From Kocuria rhizophila DC2201 (lineage in GTDB: Bacteria; Actinomycetota; Actinomycetes; Actinomycetales; Micrococcaceae): 64,000 nucleotides of DNA. Below the pieces are notes generated by a model. That model was not told the origin of the DNA. It saw nothing but the letters and a program-made list of their open reading frames with translations, and ran no database searches. The stretch lies in assembly GCF_000010285.1 (NCBI RefSeq), contig NC_010617.1:434001-498000 (forward strand), given 5' to 3'. Positions within the stretch are counted from its first letter, which is position 1. The number at the start of each line of letters is the position of its first letter. Below are positions 9,590 through 18,855 of this stretch, piece after piece. A program made the position numbers and the translations under genes.

Positions 9590-11056
9590 ATGCTCGATGC
9601 GATCCAGAACCTCCTCGACGCCGTGGACGGCGTCGTCTGGGGGCCCTTCATCCTCATGCCGCTGCTGCTCGGCACCGGCATCTACCTCACCGCCCGACTC
9701 GCCGGGCTGCAGGTCACCAAGCTGATCCCCGCGCTGCGGCTCGCGCTGTTCGAGCGCAAGGACAAGGACGCCCCCGGCGGGGACGTCTCCCAGTTCCAGG
9801 CCCTGACCACCGCGCTCGCCGCGACCGTGGGCACCGGCAACATCGTGGGCGTGGCCACCGCCATCTCCGTGGGCGGGCCCGGCGCCCTGTTCTGGATGTG
9901 GGTCACCGGCATCCTCGGCATGGCCTCCAAGTACTCGGAGGCGTTCCTGGGCGTGCGCTTCCGCGCGCGGGACGCCAAGGGCGAGATCTCGGGCGGCCCG
10001 CAGTACTACCTGTTCCGCGGCATCCCCAACGGCTTCGGCAAGTTCCTGTCCCTGTTCTTCGCCGTGGCTGCCGTGCTGGCCTCGTTCGGCATCGGGAACA
10101 TGACCCAGGGCAACTCCATCTCCGCCAACGTGGAGTCCTCGTTCGGCGTGCCCGTGTGGGTCACCGGCCTGGTGCTCGCCGTGCTGACCCTGCTGGTGCT
10201 CGTGGGCGGCATCAAGTCCATCGGCAAGGTCACCTCCGCGCTCGTGCCCGTGATGATCATCTTCTACGTGCTCGGCGCGCTGTTCATCCTGGTGGTCAAC
10301 CTCGACGCCGTCCCGGCGGCCTTCGCCACCATCTTCACCACCGCGTTCACCGGCCACGCGGCCGTGGGCGGCTTCGCGGGCTCGGCCATCATCATCGTGG
10401 TGCAGATGGGTGTGGCCCGCGGGATCTTCTCCAACGAGTCCGGCATGGGCTCCGCGGCCATCGCCGCCGCCGCGGCCCAGACCACCCACCCGGTGCGCCA
10501 GGGGCTCGTGTCCATGACGCAGACGTTCATCGACACCATCATCGTGGTGACCTGCACGGGCCTGGTGATCGTCACCACCGGCGTGTGGGAGCAGGGCAAG
10601 GACTTCGCCGCCACCATGACCGGTGACGCCTTCAGCCACGGCCTGCCCGGCGGCTGGGGCCACCTGATCGTGACCGTGGGCCTGGTGCTCTTCGCGTACT
10701 CCACCATCCTGGGCTGGGCGTACTATGGCGAGCGCTGCATGGAGCGGCTCTTCGGTCGCGGGGCCGTGATGCCCTACCGCGTGTTCTTCTCCGCGGTGGT
10801 GTTCGTGGGCTGCAGCGTGCCGCTGGCCATCGTGTGGTCTTTCGCGGACCTCATGAACGGGCTCATGGCCATCCCGAACCTGATCGGGCTGCTGATCCTC
10901 TCCGGGCTCGTGGCCCGGGAGACCAAGCACTACCTGCGCAACGACCCCCACCTGCGGGCGGACAAGCTGCAGATCGACGGGTTCATGGACGGCCGCCCCG
11001 GTGCGATCGACAGCTACGTGCTGCCGCAGAGCGCGGCATCGGGCGGCGTGCGCTGA
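9590..11056 (+). CDS. Alanine/glycine:cation symporter (AGCS family)
   Basis: Encodes 488 residues from the ATG at 9590, preceded by ACGAGAGACACTTCC; an in-frame upstream start at 9545 would overlap the candidate Crp site. It has about ten membrane segments and AGCS signatures: TALAATVGTGNIVGVA, GPGALFWMW, FSNESGMGSAAIAAAAAQT and VRQGLVSMTQTFIDTIIV. Members take up alanine, glycine or related small amino acids with Na+ or H+. A paralogue lies at 13772-15298 on the other strand, and a CycA-like permease follows, so the region is rich in small amino acid transport. Confidence 0.92.
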   Translation: MLDAIQNLLDAVDGVVWGPFILMPLLLGTGIYLTARLAGLQVTKLIPALRLALFERKDKDAPGGDVSQFQALTTALAATVGTGNIVGVATAISVGGPGALFWMWVTGILGMASKYSEAFLGVRFRARDAKGEISGGPQYYLFRGIPNGFGKFLSLFFAVAAVLASFGIGNMTQGNSISANVESSFGVPVWVTGLVLAVLTLLVLVGGIKSIGKVTSALVPVMIIFYVLGALFILVVNLDAVPAAFATIFTTAFTGHAAVGGFAGSAIIIVVQMGVARGIFSNESGMGSAAIAAAAAQTTHPVRQGLVSMTQTFIDTIIVVTCTGLVIVTTGVWEQGKDFAATMTGDAFSHGLPGGWGHLIVTVGLVLFAYSTILGWAYYGERCMERLFGRGAVMPYRVFFSAVVFVGCSVPLAIVWSFADLMNGLMAIPNLIGLLILSGLVARETKHYLRNDPHLRADKLQIDGFMDGRPGAIDSYVLPQSAASGGVR

Positions 11057-11363
11057 GCCCGCCCGCGGCGGGTGCCCGCCCCGGCGGGCCCTGGGGTGAT
11101 CCACCCCGGCCCCCGCGCCGCCTGTTCACGACAGTGCGACGCGGGGGCCGCGTCGTGCCCGGAGCACCCTCGAAGGCGTTCCCGGCACCTGACGGGCACG
11201 GTCCCCAGCATCACGCCGGCACGGCCCCCGGGGCGAGGTCGACGTGATGCCGGAGTGGTCCCCGGGTGGGGCCCACGCCTCGCCGGCCCGGTTCCCGGAC
11301 GACCCGCGCAGGGGTGTGGTCCAGGCCACGGCCACGCGCGGTGGCGGTGTACCCTCGGGAGCC
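11057..11363. other. Non-coding gap between the AGCS and CycA-like genes
   Basis: No gene is supported in these 307 bases. An imperfect hairpin at about 11086-11113 (GGCCCTGGGGTG, then ATC, then CACCCCGGCCC) lies after the AGCS stop and may act as a terminator. The rest is GC-rich without clear promoter boxes. Confidence 0.45.
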
Positions 11364-12824
11364 ATGACCAACAGCTCCACCGCGGTGTCGCCGCCCCACG
11401 CACACTCCGGCCCCACCCGTGGCCTGAGCAACCGTCACATCCAGCTGATCGCGATCGGCGGTGCGATCGGCACCGGGCTGTTCATGGGCTCGGGCCGCAC
11501 CATCTCCCTGGCCGGTCCGGCCGTGGTCCTGGTGTACATGGCCATCGGCTTCGTCCTGTTCTTCGTGATGCGCGCGATGGGCGAGATCCTGCTGTCCAAC
11601 CTGCACTACAAGACCTTCGCGGACTTCGCGGCGGACCTGATCGGGCCGTGGGCCGGGTTCTTCGTGGGCTGGTCCTACTGGTTCTGCTGGATCGTCACCG
11701 CGATCGCGGAGCTCGTGGCCATCACCGGGTACGTGCAGTTCTGGTGGCCCTCGGTGCCCCTGTGGCTGCCCACCGTGGCCGTGCTCGTGGTCGTGTTCCT
11801 GCTCAACGCGGTGAGCGTGAAGAGCTTCGGGGAGATGGAGTTCTGGTTCGCGCTCATCAAGATCGTGGCCATCCTGGCGCTGATCGTGGTGGGCGCGGTC
11901 ATGGCCGTCACGCACTTCACGTCCCCGGACGGCAACGTGGCCCAGGTGTCCAACCTGTGGAACGACGGCGGCTGGTTCCCCCACGGGGCCATGGGAGTCG
12001 TCGCGGGGTTCCAGATCGCGGTGTTCGCCTTCGTGGGTGTGGAGCTCGTGGGCACCACGGCGGCCGAGGCGCGGGACCCCCGCACCACGCTGCCCCGCGC
12101 CATCAACTCCGTGCCGCTGCGCATCCTGATCTTCTACGTGGGCTCCCTGCTGGCCATCCTGGTGGTCACCCCGTGGCGCTCGATCAACCCGGAGCAGTCC
12201 CCGTTCGTGGCCATGTTCTCCCTCGCGGGCCTCGGGGCGGCCGCCTCCGTGGTGAACTTCGTGGTGCTGACCTCGGCGATGTCCTCCTCCAACTCGGGCG
12301 TGTACTCCACCTCCCGCATGCTGTTCGGGCTCTCTGCGGAGGGCAGCGCACCCCGGCTGTTCAAGGGGCTCAACCGTGTGGGAGTTCCCGTGCGGGCCCT
12401 GTTCTTCACCGCCCTGGTGCTGCTGCTGACCATCCCGGTGCTCTACGCCGGGGCCTCGATCATCGAGGCGTTCACGCTCATCACGTCCGTGGCGTCCATG
12501 CTGTTCATCTTCGTGTGGTCCATGATCCTGGTGTCATACATGTGCTTCCGCCGCAAGCACCCGGAGCGCCACGCGGCCTCCGAGTACAAGATGCCGGGCG
12601 GGCTTCTCATGTGCGTGGTGGTGCTGCTGTTCTTCGCGTTCGTGGTGTGGACGCTGACCACCGAGGTGGAGACGGCGACGGCACTCGTGGCCCTTCCCGT
12701 GTGGCTCGTGCTGCTGGGGATCTCCTGGGCCTTCGTCCGCCGCTCGGAGTCCCACCGGCAGGCCTTCGAGTGGTTCAAGCAGGAGGTCGCGCACCCGGAG
12801 TCCGCGGAGCACGCGGACTCGTAA
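11364..12824 (+). CDS. Amino acid permease, CycA-like (D-Ser/D-Ala/Gly type)
   Basis: Encodes 486 residues. The ATG at 11364 follows GGGAGCC; the longer open frame has no better start. Twelve membrane segments of the APC superfamily are visible, with IQLIAIGGAIGTGLFMGSG in helix 1 and GVELVGTTAAEARDPRTTLP around helix 6. Overall it resembles CycA-type permeases for D-serine, D-alanine, glycine and L-alanine, but related permeases of the same family look alike, so the substrate is a moderate-confidence guess. The adjacent AGCS symporters carry overlapping substrates. Confidence 0.85.
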   Translation: MTNSSTAVSPPHAHSGPTRGLSNRHIQLIAIGGAIGTGLFMGSGRTISLAGPAVVLVYMAIGFVLFFVMRAMGEILLSNLHYKTFADFAADLIGPWAGFFVGWSYWFCWIVTAIAELVAITGYVQFWWPSVPLWLPTVAVLVVVFLLNAVSVKSFGEMEFWFALIKIVAILALIVVGAVMAVTHFTSPDGNVAQVSNLWNDGGWFPHGAMGVVAGFQIAVFAFVGVELVGTTAAEARDPRTTLPRAINSVPLRILIFYVGSLLAILVVTPWRSINPEQSPFVAMFSLAGLGAAASVVNFVVLTSAMSSSNSGVYSTSRMLFGLSAEGSAPRLFKGLNRVGVPVRALFFTALVLLLTIPVLYAGASIIEAFTLITSVASMLFIFVWSMILVSYMCFRRKHPERHAASEYKMPGGLLMCVVVLLFFAFVVWTLTTEVETATALVALPVWLVLLGISWAFVRRSESHRQAFEWFKQEVAHPESAEHADS

Positions 12825-12886
12825 CCCAGCAGTAACCTGCCGTGGTGCTCCCCGGCGCAGGCCGGGGAGCGTGCTTAGGTGGGGGT

Positions 12887-13747
12887 ATGACACGACTGCC
12901 CGAACCCCTGACCCTGTCGGGCCCCCACGGCACCGGCGCCGTGCTGAGCTACGGCGCCCACGCGGTCTCCTGGGCCCCGGAGGGGCACGAGCCCGTCCTG
13001 TGGATGTCCTCGCGGGCCTACAGCGAGACCGGCCGGGCGCTGCGCGGCGGGGTGCCCCTGTGCTTCCCGTGGTTCGGCCCCGGGCGCACGGGGGAGATGG
13101 AACCCGCCCACGGCTTCGCGCGGATCACCGAGTGGGCGCTCACGGAGCAGGGCGAGGACCAGCACGGTGACCCCTTCGCGGAGTTCACCCTCACGCCCGA
13201 GGACGTCTCCGACGAGCTGCGCGCACCGTTCCCCCACGAGTTCGCCGCCCGGTTCCGGATGACCGCGGGGCGCAGGCTGCGCCTGGAGCTCACGGTCACG
13301 AACACGGGCTCCGATACCTTCGAGGTCGAGGAGGCCCTGCACACCTACCTGCACGTGGGGGACGCCACCCGGATCACGCTCTCCGGACTGGACGGCGTGT
13401 CCTACTACGACAAGGTGGCCAAGGAGCAGCGCACCCAGGTGGGCGGGCTGCGCCTCACGGGCGAGACCGACGCCGTGTTCGCCCACCGCGGCGAGGTGCA
13501 CGTGGACGACCCCGCCCTGGACCGCGTGCTGGTGCTCGGCAAGGAGGGCTCGGACAGCACCGTGGTGTGGAACCCGTGGGCGGACAAGGCCGTGGGGATC
13601 AGCGACTTCGGGGACGACGAGTGGCGGACCATGGTGTGCGTCGAGGCCGGCAACGTGATGGGCTCCCCGGTGCGCCTGGCGGCGGGGGAGTCCCACACGA
13701 TCGCCCAGACCGTCGAGGTGCGGGCTCGGGACTCCGGGCAGGCCTGA
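12887..13747 (+). CDS. D-hexose-6-phosphate mutarotase (YeaD-like aldose 1-epimerase)
   Basis: Encodes 286 residues. The ATG at 12887 has AGGTGGGGGT directly upstream. The beta-sandwich protein carries typical YeaD motifs: LRGGVPLCFPWFGPG, HGFAR (active-site region), HTYLHVGD and a C-terminal VCVEAGNV. Members interconvert alpha and beta anomers of hexose 6-phosphates. It is probably monocistronic; it ends 24 bases before the convergent AGCS gene. Confidence 0.88.
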   Translation: MTRLPEPLTLSGPHGTGAVLSYGAHAVSWAPEGHEPVLWMSSRAYSETGRALRGGVPLCFPWFGPGRTGEMEPAHGFARITEWALTEQGEDQHGDPFAEFTLTPEDVSDELRAPFPHEFAARFRMTAGRRLRLELTVTNTGSDTFEVEEALHTYLHVGDATRITLSGLDGVSYYDKVAKEQRTQVGGLRLTGETDAVFAHRGEVHVDDPALDRVLVLGKEGSDSTVVWNPWADKAVGISDFGDDEWRTMVCVEAGNVMGSPVRLAAGESHTIAQTVEVRARDSGQA

Positions 13748-13771
13748 GCGGGCAGCCCGGGGACCCGGGGC

Positions 13772-15298
13772 TCAGGAGCGCGCGGCGGCGTCGTTGCCCG
13801 TGATGGCCGGGGGCGTGGGCGCGGAACCCGTCTCCGAGAGGGCGGGCGTGGGCGAGGTGAGGTCCACCTCGTGGCCGATCTGCGCGTCCAGGGCGCCGGG
13901 GTGGCTGCCCATGAACGCGTTGATCTCCTCGGTGGTGGCGGTGAACTTGGGGTCGTGGTCCAGGTAGAGCCTGGTCTCCCGGACCACCAGCCCGGAGAGC
14001 ATCACCAGCCCGATCAGGTTGGGGATGGCCATGAGGCCGTTCATGATGTCCGAGAACGTCCACACGAGCGCCAGGGGGGCCAGCGCCCCGAGACCGGCGG
14101 CGACCGAGAAGACCACGCGGTACACGATGGCCGCCCGCGCCCCCGCCAGGCGCTCCACGTTGCGCTCGCCGTAGTACGCCCAGCCCAGCACGGTGGAGTA
14201 GCCCAGCAGCACCAGGCAGATGGTCACGATGGTGCCGCCCCACTCACCCGGCAGCCCGGTGGCGAAGGCCCGGGAGGTCATGGTGGCGGTGTCGCCCTGG
14301 GTCCACATGCCGGTGGTGAGGATCACGAAGCCCGTGATGGAGATGACCACCAGGGTGTCCACGAACGTCTGGGTCATGGACACGAGCCCCTGGCGCACGG
14401 GGTGGCTGGTCTGGGCGATGGACGCCGCGATTGAGGCGGTGCCCATGCCGGACTCGTTGGAGAACAGCGAGCGCGCCGCGCCCATGCGCATGGCCACGAG
14501 CACCGTGGAGCCCACGAAGCCGCCCGTGGCGCCCATGGGGGTGAACGCACCTGTGAAGATCAGCCGCAGGGCCTCGGGGATGCCCTCGTAGTTCACGCCG
14601 ATGATGTAGAGACCGGAGCCGATGTAGAGCACGATCATCAGCGGCACCATGTAGGTGGTCACCTTGGCGATGGACTGGATGCCGCCCACCAGGGCCAGCC
14701 CGGTGCCCATCGCGAGCACCACGGCGGTCAGCACGGGCGGCACGCTGAAGGAGTGCTCCAGGTTGGACGCGATCGCGTTGCCCTGGGTCATGTTGCCGAT
14801 CCCAAACGTGGCCACCACGCAGCCCACCGCGAAGACCACGGACAGGGCCCGGCCGAACTTGTTGGGGATCCCGCGGGCCAGGTACACCTGCGGTCCGCCC
14901 GTGAGCTGCCCGGCGGTGTCCCGGGTGCGGAAGCGCACGCCCAGGAAGCACTCCGCGTACTTGGATGCCATGCCGAACAGCGCCGTGATCCACATCCAGA
15001 ACAGCGCGCCCGGCCCGCCGATGGAGATCGCGGCGGCCACGCCCACGATGTTGCCGGTGCCCACGGTCGCGGCCAGCGCGGTGGACATGGCCGCGAAGGA
15101 GGAGATGTCCCCCTTCTCGCCCTTGGCGCGCGAGCGGCGCCCGAAGCCCAGGCTCATGGCCTTGGTGAACAGGCGGAACTGGATCCCGCGCAGGCGGAAC
15201 GTGAGGAAGACGCCCGTGCCGAAGAGCAGGGGCAGGAGCAGCCACGGCCCCCAGATCAGGTCGCGAACGGTGTCCAAGCTGCTTTGCAGGGATTCCAT
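13772..15298 (-). CDS. Alanine/glycine:cation symporter (AGCS family), second copy
   Basis: Encodes 508 residues from the ATG at 15298; the ribosome site is weak (GGAAAGCTCC, about 8 to 14 bases away). It shares with the protein at 9590-11056 the motifs STALAATVGTGNIVGVA, GPGALFWMW, LFSNESGMGTASIAAS and VRQGLVSMTQTF. Ten or so membrane segments are visible. The C-terminal tail after residue 450 is low in complexity and ends GNDAAARS, written by a copy of the dispersed word at 13785-13794. Substrate probably alanine or glycine. Confidence 0.92.
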   Translation of the reverse strand: MESLQSSLDTVRDLIWGPWLLLPLLFGTGVFLTFRLRGIQFRLFTKAMSLGFGRRSRAKGEKGDISSFAAMSTALAATVGTGNIVGVAAAISIGGPGALFWMWITALFGMASKYAECFLGVRFRTRDTAGQLTGGPQVYLARGIPNKFGRALSVVFAVGCVVATFGIGNMTQGNAIASNLEHSFSVPPVLTAVVLAMGTGLALVGGIQSIAKVTTYMVPLMIVLYIGSGLYIIGVNYEGIPEALRLIFTGAFTPMGATGGFVGSTVLVAMRMGAARSLFSNESGMGTASIAASIAQTSHPVRQGLVSMTQTFVDTLVVISITGFVILTTGMWTQGDTATMTSRAFATGLPGEWGGTIVTICLVLLGYSTVLGWAYYGERNVERLAGARAAIVYRVVFSVAAGLGALAPLALVWTFSDIMNGLMAIPNLIGLVMLSGLVVRETRLYLDHDPKFTATTEEINAFMGSHPGALDAQIGHEVDLTSPTPALSETGSAPTPPAITGNDAAARS

Positions 15299-15400
15299 GG
15301 GGGACGGAGCTTTCCATGAGGGATGGTGCGGATTGCTGACCAACCTAGCAGTACCCCTTGGGGTGCAGTGCCCCGCCTTTTGTGCCCGGGGCGGAAAAGG

Positions 15401-15434
15401 CGACGACGCCGCAGGGTGGCCTGCGGCGTCGTCG
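15401..15434 (-). terminator. Terminator of the DoxX gene built from an inverted pair of the dispersed word
   Basis: CGACGACGCCGCAGG (15401-15415), loop GTGG, then the exact complement at 15420-15434: a perfect 15-bp stem. On the minus strand it is followed by CCTTTT, giving the standard terminator form, 21 bases past the DoxX stop. Each arm contains one full copy of the 10-bp word (15403-15412 and 15423-15432). Confidence 0.85.
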
Positions 15435-15455
15435 TGACCGGATGCGTGTGAGGCG

Positions 15456-15851
15456 CTACTTCTGCACCATGAGGGCCGCGCCGATCGTGGCGAGGAAGGC
15501 GTCCTTGGAGAGCTGGATGCCCTGCTCGGACGGGCGGATGCCGTCCTCCTGGGTCATCTCCGGGTTGCGGAAGTACATGGTGAGCAGCCCGGCGCTGAAC
15601 GCGAGCAGGCCCGCGCCGGCCAGTCGCCTGGACACGAACGGCGTGACCAGGGCGGCTCCCACGGCCAGCTCGGTGCCCGCGATGAACGTGGCGAAGGTCC
15701 GGGAGTCCCACTCGGCGAACTGGGGGACGCCGGTGGCAGCGAACTGCTTGAGGCCCTCGGCCGCCTGGGCGTCCATGCCGAGCTTGCCGTAGCCGGACTG
15801 CAGCAGGTAGGCGCCGGGAATGCCGCGGAGGATGGCGTTGGAGATGCGCAT
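15456..15851 (-). CDS. DoxX-family membrane protein
   Basis: Encodes 131 residues; the ATG at 15851 follows GAAAGGCTCTTCCC. Four hydrophobic segments and the N-terminal RGIPGAYLLQSGYGKLG fit the DoxX family of small membrane proteins, some of which take part in redox or oxidative stress processes. No specific activity can be given. It is divergent from the DJ-1/PfpI gene and ends in a strong terminator. Confidence 0.8.
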   Translation of the reverse strand: MRISNAILRGIPGAYLLQSGYGKLGMDAQAAEGLKQFAATGVPQFAEWDSRTFATFIAGTELAVGAALVTPFVSRRLAGAGLLAFSAGLLTMYFRNPEMTQEDGIRPSEQGIQLSKDAFLATIGAALMVQK

Positions 15852-16057
15852 GGGAAGAGCCTTTCGTTGTGGTGGGACGGGGCCGCGCGGGGGTCGGAGC
15901 ACCCCGCCGGGGATCGCTGCTCATGCTAACAGCGGGTTCCCGCACCATTCCGGCGGCGCCGGGCACGCCCACAGCGAACGTCCCGGACCCGGGGCTGCGG
16001 CGCTTGTCTAGGGTGGTGCCACGCCGCGCGCGCCGCGCGCTCACGAAAGGAGACCCC

Positions 16058-16840
16058 ATGGACATCACCACCATGAAGAAGATCCTCCTGGTCCTGACCA
16101 GCCAGGACACCCTCGGGGACACGGGTGAGGCCACGGGCTACAACGTGGCCGAGGCCGCGCACCCCTGGAAGGTGTTCCGGGACGCCGGCTACTTCGTGGA
16201 CTTCGCGTCCATCGCGGGCGGGCAGCCCCCGCAGGACGCCGTGCAGCAGGACGATCCCGTGCAGGTGGAGTTCACGCAGGACGAGACCGCCAAGGCCTCC
16301 CTCTACAACACCCCCAAGGTCTCGGTGGTGGACCCGGCCCAGTACGACGCCGTGTACCTGGTGGGCGGGCACGGCACCATGTGGGACTTCACGGGCAACC
16401 GGGACCTCCAGAAGCTCGTGGCCGCCGTCTACGACGCCGGCGGTGTGGTGGGCGCGGTGTGCCACGGCCCGTCCGGGCTGGTGGACGTGGAGCTGGCCAA
16501 CGGCGTGAACCTGCTCTCCGGGCGGAAGGTGGCGGCCTTCACCACCGCCGAGGAGGAGGAAGTGGGCAAGAAGGACACGGTGCCCTACCTGCTGCAGGAG
16601 CGGCTCGAGGAGCAGGGGGCCACGGTCAAGGTCGCGGAGAACTGGGAGGAGAACGTCCAGGTGGACGAGCGCCTCGTCACCGGGCAGAACCCGCAGTCCG
16701 CGGCCGGCGTGGCCAAGGAGATGACCAAGCTGCTCACCGAGGTGGTCCGCGAGCAGAAGGCGCAGGAGGAGCAGTCGGCCCAGGAGCTGCGCGCGGAACA
16801 CGACGCGGAGAAGGCCGCAGACGAGGAGGAGCAATCGTGA
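16058..16840 (+). CDS. DJ-1/PfpI-superfamily protein (class I glutamine amidotransferase-like)
   Basis: Encodes 260 residues; the ATG at 16058 follows GAAAGGAGACCCC. Motifs are YLVGGHGTMWDF and the nucleophile elbow GAVCHGPSGLV, as in Hsp31-like chaperone/deglycase proteins. After about residue 225 a charged helical tail (QKAQEEQSAQELRAEHDAEK) extends beyond the usual domain. Its stop overlaps the start of the next SDR gene (GTGA), so the two are translated together. Possibly a carbonyl-stress function; the biochemical activity of this group is debated. Confidence 0.85.
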   Translation: MDITTMKKILLVLTSQDTLGDTGEATGYNVAEAAHPWKVFRDAGYFVDFASIAGGQPPQDAVQQDDPVQVEFTQDETAKASLYNTPKVSVVDPAQYDAVYLVGGHGTMWDFTGNRDLQKLVAAVYDAGGVVGAVCHGPSGLVDVELANGVNLLSGRKVAAFTTAEEEEVGKKDTVPYLLQERLEEQGATVKVAENWEENVQVDERLVTGQNPQSAAGVAKEMTKLLTEVVREQKAQEEQSAQELRAEHDAEKAADEEEQS

Positions 16841-17634
16841 CGTCCTTGGCGCTCGTCACCGGCGCATCATCCGGAATCGGGTTCGAGATGGCGTCGCAGC
16901 TCGTGGCCCACGGGTACGACATCCTGGGCGTGGGCTCGAGCGAGCGGATCGAGTCCCTGCCGCAGAAGTTGCAGGAGGCTGCGGGCGATTCCGCTCCGAC
17001 GGTCAATGTCATCCCCGTGCGCGCGGACCTCAGCACCGCGGAGGGAGTGGCGCTGCTCTGGGCCCGCTACGAAGAACTTGCCATGCCCCTGGACGTGGCG
17101 GTCCTCAACGCAGGCAAGAGCCTGGGTGGTTCGTTCGTGGACACGGACCTCGAGGACGAGCTGCACATGTTGGATCTCAACGTCGCGGGCCAGGTGCGGC
17201 TCGCCAAGCGCGTGGTGCGCACTATGGCGCGGCAGCGTTCGGGCAGGATCCTGATCACCGCGTCCCTCTCCGCGCTGACTCCCACTCCCTACGAATCCAT
17301 CTACGGGCCCACGCGCGCCTTCGCATACGCCTTCGCGCAGGGGCTGCATGAGGAGATGAAGGAGTGCGGGGTGTCCGTGACAGCCCTGCTTCCCGGCGCC
17401 ACGGCCACACAGTTCCACCACACCGCGGGGATGGACAACACGGTCTTCGGCTCGAACGACTGGAAGAACGACCCGGCCGAGGTCGCCCGCCAGGGTGTGG
17501 AGGCCATGTTCGCGGGCAAGGACCACGTCATCGGCGGGGACCGGGCCACACGCCGCGCTGCCCTGCTCAACACGGTCCTGCCCGAGCGGGTCAAGGCGCG
17601 TCGCTTCGCGAGGGACAGCAGACCGCAGGCGTGA
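16837..17634 (+). CDS. Short-chain dehydrogenase/reductase with altered catalytic lysine
   Basis: Encodes 265 residues from the GTG at 16837, overlapping the previous stop as GTGA and preceded by GAGGAG. The Rossmann motif TGASSGIG is at about 8-15 and the NAG motif at about 88-90. In the catalytic region the usual Tyr-x-x-x-Lys reads Y-G-P-T-R, so arginine replaces lysine; the serine about 13 residues upstream is present. It may be a low-activity or divergent reductase. Substrate unknown. Confidence 0.85.
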   Translation: MTSLALVTGASSGIGFEMASQLVAHGYDILGVGSSERIESLPQKLQEAAGDSAPTVNVIPVRADLSTAEGVALLWARYEELAMPLDVAVLNAGKSLGGSFVDTDLEDELHMLDLNVAGQVRLAKRVVRTMARQRSGRILITASLSALTPTPYESIYGPTRAFAYAFAQGLHEEMKECGVSVTALLPGATATQFHHTAGMDNTVFGSNDWKNDPAEVARQGVEAMFAGKDHVIGGDRATRRAALLNTVLPERVKARRFARDSRPQA

Positions 17635-17694
17635 CGCCGTGGAACGGCCGGCTTCGTTCTCCCGCGTGGCTGGTCTCGTCGTGCATGAGGATCC

Positions 17695-17737
17695 CGGTGG
17701 GAACGCCGCAGTCCACGAACCGCGGGTGTTCCCACCG
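17695..17737 (+). terminator. Possible terminator hairpin after the DJ-1/SDR pair
   Basis: CGGTGGGAAC (17695-17704) and GTTCCCACCG (17728-17737) are perfect 10-bp arms with a 23-base loop. Weaker matches outside (CATGAG and CTCATG) extend the repeat. It lies between two plus-strand SDR genes. The loop is long and there is no T-run. Confidence 0.4.
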
Positions 17738-17822
17738 TCTCATGTGCGCAACACCTGGCCGTGGCGTGTCCCGCCGGTAAGACTGGAGGGGTTCACACCG
17801 ACATCGACACCCAGGAGTCCCC

Positions 17823-18575
17823 ATGTCAGAGTTCACATCCCGAGTAGCACTGGTCACCGGAGCGGCTTCGGGGATCGGCGCGGCGATCGCGAAGGATCTG
17901 GCGCGCCGCGGCGCCAAGGTGGTGGTCACGGACATCGATGCCACGGGCGTCGACGACGTGGTGCAGGCCATCATGGCCGCCGGTGGTGATGCCGCGGGCA
18001 TTCGCCAGGACGTCGCCAGCAGGGACGACGCGCAGGCCGCCGTGGACTTCGCGGTCCAGACATACGGCGGGCTGCACTACGCCGTGAACAATGCTGGTGT
18101 GGGCGGGCAGGCCGAGGCGCTGGGGGAGACCGACATCGCCGCCTGGGAGCGCACGGTGGCCATCGACCTCAACGGGGTGGCCTACGGGATGCACGCCCAG
18201 CTGCCGGTGATCGAGCAGCACGGGGGTGGGGCCGTCGTGAACGTGGGCTCCATCCACTCCACCGTGGCCACCATGATGGGCAACTCCGCCTACACCACCG
18301 CCAAGCACGGCCTGGTGGGTCTCACCAGGCAGACCGGTGTGGACTACGCCCAGCGGGGGATCCGCGTGAACGCCGTGGGCCCCGCGTACATCGACACCCC
18401 GCTGCTGGAGAACCTGCCGCCGCAGGTACTTGCGGAGCTGATTGCCAAGCACCCCATGGGGCGGCTGGGCACCCCCGAGGAGGTCGCGCAGCTGACCGCG
18501 TTCCTGCTCTCGGACGCCGCATCCTTCATCACCGGGTCCTACTACCTGGTGGACGGCGGGTACACCGCCGTCTGA
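17823..18575 (+). CDS. Short-chain dehydrogenase/reductase
   Basis: Encodes 250 residues; the ATG at 17823 follows CAGGAGTCCCC. It is a classical [11 protein letters not shown] cofactor motif (about 12-19), NNAGVGG (about 89-95), catalytic serine in NVGSIHS and Y-T-T-A-K, and the C-terminal [17 protein letters not shown]. An Asp-Ile-Asp at the end of strand 2 (VTDIDATG) suggests NAD rather than NADP. Substrate unknown. Stem arms at 18590-18599 and 18622-18631 follow the stop. Confidence 0.88.
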   Translation: MSEFTSRVALVTGAASGIGAAIAKDLARRGAKVVVTDIDATGVDDVVQAIMAAGGDAAGIRQDVASRDDAQAAVDFAVQTYGGLHYAVNNAGVGGQAEALGETDIAAWERTVAIDLNGVAYGMHAQLPVIEQHGGGAVVNVGSIHSTVATMMGNSAYTTAKHGLVGLTRQTGVDYAQRGIRVNAVGPAYIDTPLLENLPPQVLAELIAKHPMGRLGTPEEVAQLTAFLLSDAASFITGSYYLVDGGYTAV

Positions 18576-18589
18576 TTCCTGGCGCCCGG

Positions 18590-18631
18590 GCGGGGTGCCT
18601 GCACCCCCACCGGGCTGCGCGGGCACCCCGC
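18590..18631 (+). terminator. Possible terminator after the SDR gene
   Basis: GCGGGGTGCC (18590-18599) and GGCACCCCGC (18622-18631) are perfect 10-bp arms with a 22-base loop that can fold further. It starts 14 bases after the stop codon. No T-run. Confidence 0.45.
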
Positions 18632-18855
18632 CGGTGCGGCGCGCAACCTGCCCGCGCGAGCCGACGGCGTCGGGCTGGGACGAACTCCTCTGAGCCACCC
18701 GGTTCGTGGCGCCACACATACTGCGTGTAGACTTGCCCAGTTCCCCCGCACCGAGTGCGGGGTCGAAGCGCGCCGGTCCGAGGCGCGCAGGCCGCGTCCC
18801 ATGAGGCGCGAGCGCGCGGAATCGTTTCGCGTGGACCAATTCTGAAAGACGTTCC

